DNA from: Gemmatimonadota bacterium
GTDB taxonomy: Bacteria > Gemmatimonadota > Gemmatimonadetes > Gemmatimonadales > GWC2-71-9
Assembly (NCBI GenBank): GCA_016720805.1
Contig: JADKJZ010000003.1
Coordinates: 1-64,000 of the forward strand
Length of the DNA stretch: 64,000 nt
Reading direction: 5' to 3'
Part shown: positions 18,888 through 25,434 of the stretch, piece by piece
Numbering within the stretch: position 1 is the stretch's first letter
Layout of the letters: each line of letters starts with the position of its first letter
The notes under the pieces: generated by a model
The model's database searches: none
The model's input: only the letters and a program-made list of their open reading frames with translations
Told to the model about the DNA's origin: nothing
Program-made: the position numbers and the translations under genes

Positions 18888-20196
18888 CGGCGGTGACGTT
18901 CACCAGGGTCGAGGTCGAGATGCGGGTGAGACAGCCGTCCATGAACGCCCCGTGCCAGCAGAACGGCGCGGTGTCGACGATCCGATCCTCGACGTGGAGC
19001 GCGCCCTCGTGGATGGCGGGGAACGGCTCGCTCGGCAGGGCGATCCGTTGCTGCACCACGTACGGCTCGGCGACGGCGCGCGCGACGGCGGCGTGCCAGG
19101 TGGTGTCGTCCACTTCCCAGCCGAGGACGATGCCGGTGCCGCCGTAGTCGTCATTGGGCTTGAGGACGAGCGACGCGCGCTCGCGCAGCATCCAGGGCAG
19201 GAGGTCGATCGGCTCGCCCTCGATCACCGTCTTCCGCTCCTCGACCACGCGGGTCCAGGGGACGTGGCGACTGATGGCCGCCCGCTCGTCGTGGGAGAAG
19301 CGGCCGGCATTGCGTTCATCGGAGAGCACGGCGAGCGACGCCTTCTTGTGGAGCGGCTTGCAGGCGAACGGGTTCACCATGCAGACGGCGCCGTCGGCCA
19401 CGGCGCGCACCATCGGGTGGTCGAGGCCGCCCTCGGCGATCAGCTCGTGCAGCAGGACGCGCTTGTAGATCAGGTCGATCACGGTGCCGTCGGCGTCCTT
19501 GAGCTTGCCCCCCTCGTAGCGCAGCGCCTCCGGCGTCGTGATCCGGCAGGGCACGCCCATGGCGCGGAAGTAATCGCGGCAGATCCGGAACTCGGCCTGG
19601 GTCGGAACGTCGTCCCAGTCGACGATCGCGATGGTCGGCACGGAGCGGACGCCGCGGAAGCGATGCCAGCTCTCGAGCAGGACGTTGTGCACGTGCCCCA
19701 TCGCCGGGAGCGGGCGCACCACCCAGCGCTCGAGGAAGGGCCGCATCGCCGGCAGTGCGAGAAAGAGCTCGGCCAGCGCGTCGGTGTAGCCCGTCCCGGC
19801 CGGTGTCTCGCCGTTGTATTCGGTGATTCGGGCGATGCCGGTGACCGGATCGATGAAGGCGTCGAGGCGGGAGAGCGGTGCGGCGACGTGCAACCGGGGC
19901 GCGCGTTCGAGGAGCTGCTCTTCCCAGTCGGCAAGACGGAACTGGGCCCGGAACTCGGCGTCGTCCTGGGCCATCGCGCCGGCGTGCCGAAAGGCGCCGA
20001 GCAGCGAGGCTGACGCGGTGCGCAGCGTGTCGTACTCGTGCGGCGAAAGGAAGCGCGGCCGGATGACGGTGCAGAGCGGTCGTTCGCCGAAGGTGAGGCC
20101 GATGTCGCGCTGGCGCGCGGTCAGCCACTCCGACGACTCGCGGGCGAGTCCGTCGTCGAGGCCCTCGTGGTAGGCGGCGACCGCGTGCTGGCTCAT
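18844..20196 (-). CDS. Circularly permuted ATP-grasp ligase
   Basis: This 450-residue protein resembles the circularly permuted ATP-grasp family. The visible marks are RITEYNGETPAGTGY near residues 123-137, IDLIYKRVLLHELI near 245-258, VNPFACKPLHKKAS near 279, and the glycine-rich ATP loop LVLKPNDDYGGTGIVLGW late in the protein, near 351-368. Such enzymes form amide bonds from carboxylates and amines in peptide and siderophore-like pathways. It starts at an ATG overlapping the upstream ATP-grasp stop (ATGA), which points to translational coupling. Its place between another ATP-grasp and a GCS2 ligase suggests stepwise assembly of a short peptide. Confidence 0.82.
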   Translation of the reverse strand: MSQHAVAAYHEGLDDGLARESSEWLTARQRDIGLTFGERPLCTVIRPRFLSPHEYDTLRTASASLLGAFRHAGAMAQDDAEFRAQFRLADWEEQLLERAPRLHVAAPLSRLDAFIDPVTGIARITEYNGETPAGTGYTDALAELFLALPAMRPFLERWVVRPLPAMGHVHNVLLESWHRFRGVRSVPTIAIVDWDDVPTQAEFRICRDYFRAMGVPCRITTPEALRYEGGKLKDADGTVIDLIYKRVLLHELIAEGGLDHPMVRAVADGAVCMVNPFACKPLHKKASLAVLSDERNAGRFSHDERAAISRHVPWTRVVEERKTVIEGEPIDLLPWMLRERASLVLKPNDDYGGTGIVLGWEVDDTTWHAAVARAVAEPYVVQQRIALPSEPFPAIHEGALHVEDRIVDTAPFCWHGAFMDGCLTRISTSTLVNVTAGGGSTIPTFVVEPR

Positions 20197-21149
20197 CCCG
20201 CGCGCTCGTGCCCGGCGAAGAGGTGCTTCGCCTTCGGCTTCGGGGCGACCCGCTCCTCGAGGGCCAGCGCGATGGTGACATCGGCCATCGTCTGCACGGC
20301 CCACTCGAAGTGGGTCGGCGTGAGCGAGTTGATGTCGAAGTCCGGCGCCGGATTCATGAAGTCGATGGCGTAGGGGACGCCGTCGCGGATGGCGAATTCG
20401 ATCGAGTTCATGTCGTAGCCGAGGGCGCGGCAGAGCTTCCGCACCTGCTTGATGATCGTCTCCTTCATCTCGGGCTCGAGGAACTCGCCGACGTGGTACT
20501 TCCGCTCCTTCGGGTCGTACTTCATCACCAGGACATGCTCGCGGCCGATGCAGAGGCAGCGGATGAACTCCTCCCAGACGATGAACTCCTGCACGATCAT
20601 CGTCAGCATGCCGCAGCGGTCGTAGTGGTAGAGCAGTTCGTCGAGGGTGTGACAGACGTAGACGTCGCGCCAGCCGCCGCCATGGGCGTCCTTGAGGACA
20701 CAGGGGAGACCGATATGGTCGATGATCCCCTGCCAGTCGAGCGGATACTCGAGGTTGCGCAGCGACTCGTCGTGCTTGATGCCGGGGACGTAGTCCTTGT
20801 TCGGCAGCAGGATCGTCTTGGGCGAGCGGATGTCGTTCGCCTCGGCGAGGGTCGCGCCGAAGAACTTGTCGTCCGCGGTCCACATGAAGGGATTGTTGAT
20901 CACCTTCACGCCCCGCGTCGCGGCGTGCTTGAGCCAGGTGCGATAGAACGGCACCTCGTGGGAGATGCGGTCGACGACCACGTCCCAGGGGATGACGTCG
21001 TCGAGGGTCGGTCCGCCGAGGGTGACGAATTCCGCCACCACGCCGGCATCCCGACGATTCACTTCCTCGATGAAGGCGGGGGGCCACGACCACTCGCGTC
21101 CCACCAGGAGTCCGATGCGCTTCGGGCCGGCCTGCGATTCCTTGCTCAT
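20193..21149 (-). CDS. ATP-grasp ligase
   Basis: This 318-residue ATP-grasp protein has an N-terminal pre-ATP-grasp domain (RIGLLVGREWSWP, DDVIPWDVVVDRISHEVPFY). An ATP-binding lysine/Gly-rich strand LPCVLKDAHGGGW follows, then VQEFIVWEEFIRCLCIG, and the metal-binding end SIEFAIRDGVPYAIDFMNPA with the D-x-x-N-P pattern. The ATG at 21149 is chosen because GAGG lies 5 nt upstream; an in-frame ATG at 21170 has no SD. It is the second gene of the operon, 7 nt after the esterase stop. It probably activates a carboxylate as an acyl phosphate; the partner amine is unknown. Confidence 0.85.
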   Translation of the reverse strand: MSKESQAGPKRIGLLVGREWSWPPAFIEEVNRRDAGVVAEFVTLGGPTLDDVIPWDVVVDRISHEVPFYRTWLKHAATRGVKVINNPFMWTADDKFFGATLAEANDIRSPKTILLPNKDYVPGIKHDESLRNLEYPLDWQGIIDHIGLPCVLKDAHGGGWRDVYVCHTLDELLYHYDRCGMLTMIVQEFIVWEEFIRCLCIGREHVLVMKYDPKERKYHVGEFLEPEMKETIIKQVRKLCRALGYDMNSIEFAIRDGVPYAIDFMNPAPDFDINSLTPTHFEWAVQTMADVTIALALEERVAPKPKAKHLFAGHERAG

Positions 21150-21156
21150 GACAACC

Positions 21157-21882
21157 TCAGTCGTGTCCACCGATATAGAGTCGCACCATCTGCTTCCACC
21201 AGGGCCAATCGTGTGCCCAGCCGTCCCAGAGCCGGAGGGCGTTGCCGATCCCGCGCTCCCAGAGGACGCGGGAGAATGCCTCGTTGCCGGGACGCAGCGG
21301 GTCGTCGCGCCCGACCGCCAGGATGATGTCCATCCGGCGGAAGGCCTCGAGGCGCACCGGGTCGTGCTCGTGCCGCATGAAGTCGGCGGGATTGTACGCG
21401 TAGACCAGGTCGTCCGAGTAGCCGTGCGTGAGCCGCTTGATGTCGACCAGTCCGCTCATGGCCAGGACGCGGCTGACCAGGTGCGGATAGCGGCAGCCGA
21501 ACGCCAGCGCGTGGTAGGCGCCGAAGGACGCCCCCATCGTGATCAGGAACGGATTCGGATTGCTCACCAGAGTGAACGGCACCACTTCGTCGCGCAGATA
21601 CGCGTCATAGCGCGCGTGCCACTCGGCCTGCTGGTGCGGGTGCGCGTGATCGTCGTACCAACTCTCGGCGTCGACCGAGGCGACGCAGATCAACTGCAGA
21701 TGGCCCGCCGAGAGCTGATCGGCGAGCAACTGCGCCATCCCCTGGTCTTCCCATTCGTGGAACCGTCCCATCGAGGTCGGAAAGACCAGCACGCGCGCCC
21801 CGGCATGGCCATGCACCACGAGTTCCATCGACCGCCCCAGGAGGTTCGGGCTCTCCCAGCGGTGGGTGGTGCGCTGCCACAT
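21157..21882 (-). CDS. Esterase-family alpha/beta hydrolase
   Basis: This 241-residue protein resembles the putative esterase (PF00756) family. It has an N-terminal strand with HGHAGARVLVFPTSMGRFHE, the nucleophile elbow TMGASFGAYHAL around residue 128, an acid in AVGRDDPLRP and a C-terminal His in GWAHDWPWW. The start is set at MWQRTTHRW, since longer frames run through the upstream repeat region. It has no signal peptide, unlike the exported esterase at 28729. As the first gene of the amidoligase operon it may hydrolyse or transfer an acyl group on the peptide product. Confidence 0.83.
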   Translation of the reverse strand: MWQRTTHRWESPNLLGRSMELVVHGHAGARVLVFPTSMGRFHEWEDQGMAQLLADQLSAGHLQLICVASVDAESWYDDHAHPHQQAEWHARYDAYLRDEVVPFTLVSNPNPFLITMGASFGAYHALAFGCRYPHLVSRVLAMSGLVDIKRLTHGYSDDLVYAYNPADFMRHEHDPVRLEAFRRMDIILAVGRDDPLRPGNEAFSRVLWERGIGNALRLWDGWAHDWPWWKQMVRLYIGGHD

Positions 21883-21922
21883 CCTGTCGGGTCCGGCGTT
21901 GAGGGTGAAGAGAGAAGCTAAC

Positions 21923-22025
21923 AGCGAACGGCGAACAGCGGACAGCGGACAGCGATCAAGTGACCTGTGACCGGTAACCCGTGACCAGGGGTGTTCCGGG
22001 GGACAGGTCACTGGTTACTGGTCAC
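21923..22025. repeat. Heptamer repeats with facing arms (GTGACC-N / GGTCAC-N) between divergent genes
   Basis: AGCGAAC, GGCGAAC, AGCGGAC, AGCGGAC and AGCGATC (21923-21957) lead into GTGACC-G-GTAACC-C-GTGACC (21967-21986). The facing arm GGTCAC-T-GGTTAC-T-GGTCAC is at 22006-22025. The three hexamers are exactly complementary between the arms while the seventh base of each heptad differs. It lies between the amidoligase operon and the divergent efflux operon; the remaining spacer on either side shows only the promoter at 22112. Confidence 0.8.
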
Positions 22026-22111
22026 CGGGGTTTCGGTGCATTATGAAACAATTGAGTGCCCGTCCCCGAATTGCCAGAAAGTCGATCTGGCTCCGGCGTG
22101 TAAGTGGGTAC

Positions 22112-22146
22112 TTGCTCCGTTAAACGTTGTTAGGTAAAATCGGTCC
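22112..22146 (+). promoter_or_regulatory. Promoter of efflux operon 1, leaderless geometry, overlapping CGTT-A-AACG dyad
   Basis: TTGCTC (22112-22117) and TAAAAT (22135-22140) are exactly 17 nt apart, and the -10 box ends 6 nt before the ATG at 22147. The dyad CGTT-A-AACG (22118-22126) lies in the spacer and is a candidate operator for the TetR protein encoded immediately downstream. Confidence 0.6.
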
Positions 22147-22719
22147 ATGGACATCAGAGCATCGCTACTCGAAGTCACCGCCCAGCTCTTTGCCGAGCAC
22201 GGCTGGCGCGGGACCACGACCCGCCGGATCGCCGAGGCGGCCGGGGTCAACGAAGTGACCGTGTTCCGGCACTTCGGCTCGAAGGAGGTCCTGCTTCGGG
22301 AGGCGATCGAGTCGGCGGCCACGGTGGGTCCGCTGGCGATCCTGCCTGAGGAGCCTGGCGAGGTGCGGGCGGAGTTGTTGTCGTGGGCCCGGGCGGTTCA
22401 TGCGCATGTACAGGGGCAGCGGAAGCTGATCCGGACGGCGCTGGCTGAGTTCGAGGAGCATCCCGAGGTGGCCCCGGTGAGCTGCGAGGGGGCGATGCGG
22501 GCGATGGAGCAGATGGTGGGGTATCTCACGAAGGCGCGTGCGCGTGGACTGATCGCTGACGAGGGGTCGCTCGAAGGGGCGACCGTAATGCTGATGAATG
22601 CAATTTTTCTGGATGGAATCACCCGCGATGTGGTGCCGTCGTGCGCTGGCATGACGGCGCCGGTGACGATCGAGGCGTTCGTCGACCTGACCTCCCGCGC
22701 GCTGGGGGTGACGGCGTGA
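22147..22719 (+). CDS. TetR/AcrR family regulator of efflux operon 1
   Basis: This 190-residue protein has a TetR helix-turn-helix at about residues 5-50 (VTAQLFAEHGWRGTTTRRIA, then EAAGVNEVTVFRHFGSKEVL). Its C-terminal domain resembles the AefR/TetR_C_7-type regulators. It is the first gene of tetR-tolC-mfp-rnd, so it should repress this pump and itself and be released by a pump substrate. No SD precedes the ATG; the -10 box lies 6 nt upstream. Its stop TGA overlaps a GTG (GTGA) that starts the next gene's signal peptide. Confidence 0.92.
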   Translation: MDIRASLLEVTAQLFAEHGWRGTTTRRIAEAAGVNEVTVFRHFGSKEVLLREAIESAATVGPLAILPEEPGEVRAELLSWARAVHAHVQGQRKLIRTALAEFEEHPEVAPVSCEGAMRAMEQMVGYLTKARARGLIADEGSLEGATVMLMNAIFLDGITRDVVPSCAGMTAPVTIEAFVDLTSRALGVTA

Positions 22720-22853
22720 GGGGCGCGTGGGTGGTGGTGGGGGCGATGATGATCGCGGCGGATGGCTGGCGCAACGGGGCGAATGCGGAGGGGCGCAGCA
22801 TGCTGCGCCCCTACCCGGAAACACCCGCGGGCCGGGCGACGCCCTGCGCCTGA
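22716..22853 (+). pseudogene. Out-of-frame signal peptide of the TolC-like gene
   Basis: Starting at a GTG that overlaps the TetR stop, this frame reads a plausible signal peptide (MRGAWVVVGAMMIAADGW, then RNGANA) and hits a stop at 22851-22853. The TolC-like mature protein continues in another frame. A palindromic repeat (22790-22811) lies between the two parts. The fragment is seen directly; that it once joined the downstream frame is inferred. Confidence 0.6.
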
Positions 22854-24250
22854 CGTTGGGGGACGCATTGGCCCGCATGGATTCGGCGTCGGAATCCGTC
22901 GGGATCGCGCGCGCCGCGGTGCGGAGTGCCGAAGCGGGGCAGATGCGTGCCCGCTCGGCGTATCTGCCGCAGCTGAACGGGAGCGTCGCCTACACGCGCA
23001 CGCTCAAGACGCAGTTCGCCGGGTTGTCGTCGGGGAGCAACGACTCCACGCCGGCACCGACCAATTGCGGGACCTTCCGCCCCAATCCTGCGCTGCCACT
23101 CGCCGAGCGACTCGACTCGCTCGAGCGCGGTCTCGACTGCACCGCGAACGGCAACGGCGGACTCGACTTCTCGAATCTGCCGTTCGGCCGCGCCAACCAG
23201 TGGAACTTCGGCCTCTCCGCGACGCAGACGATCTTCAACCCGGCACTGGCCGGCCGACGGGGTGCGGCGAACGCGGTGCTCGATCGGGCCGAGCTCGTGC
23301 TCGCGGCCGAGCGCGCCAAGGCGATCCTCGACGGCGCGCAGGCCTATCTCGATGCGCAGCTCGCCGAGCGATTGCTGGCGATCGCCGACTCCTCGCTGGC
23401 GCAGGCGGAGCGTACGCTTGGCGAGACGCGTCTCGCGCGGGAGGTCGGCAACGCCGCCGAGTTCGACCTGCTGCGTGCCTCGGTGGCGCGTGACAACCAG
23501 CGCCCGGTGGTCATTCAGCGTCGGGTGCAGCGTGATCAGGCGTTGCTGCGCCTGCGACAACTGCTCGACCTGCCTGCCGGAACGACGCTCTCCCTGGTCA
23601 CGCCGCTCGGCGATACCAGTGCCGTCACGTTGCCGGCCTTTGCCGCGACGATCGCGGCGGCTGGGAGCGGCGGTGCCATGGACCGGGCACCGGTTCGTCA
23701 GGCCGAGGCCGGATTGCGGGCCAGCACGGGAAACCTGTCGTCGGCGCGCGGCAGCCGGTTGCCGTCGCTCGCGCTGAGCAGCGACTACGCCAAGATCGCG
23801 TTCCCCGACGATGTCTTCGGCATCAAGAAGTTCCTCACCGACTGGACCGTCGCGGTGCGGGTCAAGGTGCCGCTCTTCACGGGCGGGGCGCTGCGCTCCG
23901 ACGTGCTGGCCGCCGAAGCCGCGCGTGATGATGCCGCGCTCCGGTTGCGCCAGGCGACCGAAGTGGCCACCCGCGAGGCGGAGTCGCTGCAACTTGAGCT
24001 GCAGGGGGCGGAAGCCGCCTGGGCTGCGAGTGCCGGCACGGCCGAGCAGGCCGCGCGCGCGTATGCGATCAGCGAGGTCCGCGTGCGCAACGGCCTCTCG
24101 ACGTTGACCGATCTCGCGGAGGCCCGGCTGCAGTTGCAGCAGGCCGAGGCGAATCGTGCGCAGGCCGCGCGCGACCTCCAGGTGACGCGCCTCCGCATGG
24201 CGCTGCTGCGTGACCTTCCGTTTGGCACCGCCGCCACGGGTGGTTTCTGA
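22727..24250 (+). CDS. TolC-like outer membrane efflux protein (signal peptide frame broken)
   Basis: From about 22850 this frame encodes a typical outer membrane efflux protein: LRLTLGDALARMDSASES, then two repeats of long coiled coil and beta-barrel strands (LSATQTIFNPALAGRR, VAVRVKVPLFTGGALRSDVL), ending near GLSTLTDLAEARLQLQQAEA. The 35 or so codons before it in the same frame (Gly/Asp-rich) are not a signal peptide. A good one is read in another frame from the GTG at 22716. Either the gene is broken by an inserted repeat or the assembly has an indel. It would pair with the downstream adaptor and RND pump. Confidence 0.85.
   Translation: MGGGGGDDDRGGWLAQRGECGGAQHAAPLPGNTRGPGDALRLTLGDALARMDSASESVGIARAAVRSAEAGQMRARSAYLPQLNGSVAYTRTLKTQFAGLSSGSNDSTPAPTNCGTFRPNPALPLAERLDSLERGLDCTANGNGGLDFSNLPFGRANQWNFGLSATQTIFNPALAGRRGAANAVLDRAELVLAAERAKAILDGAQAYLDAQLAERLLAIADSSLAQAERTLGETRLAREVGNAAEFDLLRASVARDNQRPVVIQRRVQRDQALLRLRQLLDLPAGTTLSLVTPLGDTSAVTLPAFAATIAAAGSGGAMDRAPVRQAEAGLRASTGNLSSARGSRLPSLALSSDYAKIAFPDDVFGIKKFLTDWTVAVRVKVPLFTGGALRSDVLAAEAARDDAALRLRQATEVATREAESLQLELQGAEAAWAASAGTAEQAARAYAISEVRVRNGLSTLTDLAEARLQLQQAEANRAQAARDLQVTRLRMALLRDLPFGTAATGGF
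22790..22811. repeat. GCATGC-centred palindromic element, third copy
   Basis: A perfect 22-bp palindrome with the core GGCGCAGCATGCTGCGCC, identical in its 18-bp core to the two copies at 5769 and 5837. It lies inside the start region of the TolC-like gene, exactly where the signal-peptide frame and the mature frame part company. Confidence 0.8.
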
Positions 24251-25419
24251 TGGACTCCCTTCTGACCCCACGGCCCGCGATGACGGGCGTTGAGACGACC
24301 ATGCCGACCCCTCAGTCCCGCTTGCGGCGCTTCGTGCGCCTCGCCCCACTCGCTGTGCTCGCCACGGCGGCCTGCAGCAAGCCCGCCGCCGATGAGTCCG
24401 CGCCTGAACCACCAGTGCAGGTGGCGGCGGATCAGGTGGCGATGGTGGATTCGCTCGAGGTCGAGAGCGGCCCGGCCCTCTCCGGCACGCTGACCGCCGA
24501 GCGCACCGCGCAGGTCCGCTCCCAGATGAGCGGCACGGTCCTCGTGCTCTACGTCAAGGAAGGGCAGGCGGTGAGCGCCGGTCAGGCGATCGCACTGATC
24601 GACACCACGGTCGCGGCGGAGCAGGCGCGCTCGGCGCGCTCGGCACTCCGCAGTGCCCAGGTGCAGTCGCAGCTCGCCACGCGCAATGCCGAACGCGCCG
24701 CCACGCTCCTGAAGGCCGGCGCGATCGCCGATCGGGACGAGGAAGGCGCCCGGGCACAGGCGCAGTCCGCCGCCGCCGCCGTCGCCGACGCCACCTCGCG
24801 TCTGGCCTCGGCCGAGAAGCTGCTGCGGGACGGCACGGTGCGCGCGCCGTTCGCCGGTGTGATCAGTGAACTCCCGGTGAGTGCCGGCGACGTGGTGCAG
24901 GGGGGCGCCGGTGGCGCGACGCTGCTGGCGACGGTCGTCGACCCGAGCGAGCTCACCCTGGAGGCCTCGGTGCCGGCGGAACACCTCGGCGCCATCAAGC
25001 GCGGCGCCCAGGTCGAGTTCACGCTCAACGGGATGAGCACGAAGGTGGTGACGGGGACGGTGGCACGCATCAATCCGACCGTCGATCCGACCACGCGGCA
25101 GGTCCGCATCTACATCGTCGTCCCCAACCGGAATCAGGCGCTCGCGAGCGGACTCTTTGCCGAAGGGCGGGTGACGGTCGAGGCGACGCGGGCACTCGCC
25201 GTGCCGATCTCGGCGCTCGATCCGCGCGCGACGACGCCGTCGGTGAAGCGGTTGAAGGGCGGCAAGGTCGAGCTGGTGCCGGTCACGCTCGGCTTGCGCG
25301 ATGCGCTGCGTGAGCGGGTCGTCGTGACCGGGGTGGCGCGTGGCGACACGGTGCTGCTCGGCGGCGCGATCGGAACTCCCACCGGCTCGTTGGTGCGCAT
25401 CACGCGCGCCGACGGCTGA
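24250..25419 (+). CDS. RND efflux periplasmic adaptor lipoprotein (membrane fusion protein)
   Basis: This 389-residue protein has a lipoprotein signal peptide with lipobox LATAAC at about residues 37-42. The usual adaptor order follows: biotinyl-lipoyl half (SGTVLVLYVKEGQAVSAGQA), an alpha-hairpin (about 115-190), the second lipoyl half (RAPFAGVISELPVSAGDVV), a beta-barrel and a membrane-proximal domain. The ATG at 24250 overlaps the tolC stop (TGATG); an ATG at 24301 gives a shorter, more typical lipoprotein signal. It links the RND pump at 25435 to the TolC-like channel. Confidence 0.93.
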   Translation: MDSLLTPRPAMTGVETTMPTPQSRLRRFVRLAPLAVLATAACSKPAADESAPEPPVQVAADQVAMVDSLEVESGPALSGTLTAERTAQVRSQMSGTVLVLYVKEGQAVSAGQAIALIDTTVAAEQARSARSALRSAQVQSQLATRNAERAATLLKAGAIADRDEEGARAQAQSAAAAVADATSRLASAEKLLRDGTVRAPFAGVISELPVSAGDVVQGGAGGATLLATVVDPSELTLEASVPAEHLGAIKRGAQVEFTLNGMSTKVVTGTVARINPTVDPTTRQVRIYIVVPNRNQALASGLFAEGRVTVEATRALAVPISALDPRATTPSVKRLKGGKVELVPVTLGLRDALRERVVVTGVARGDTVLLGGAIGTPTGSLVRITRADG

Positions 25420-25434
25420 TCGGGGAGCGACACC

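Noticed and set aside
18844..21093. One continuous long frame across both ATP-grasp genes
   Set aside because: The N-terminal half is Arg/Ser-rich out-of-frame translation of the upstream ATP-grasp gene; the real start is the ATG at 20196, overlapping the upstream stop.
22788..22813. Palindrome as an intrinsic terminator between tetR and tolC
   Set aside because: It has no U-tract, lies inside the start of the next gene, and is a dispersed repeat found in other contexts.
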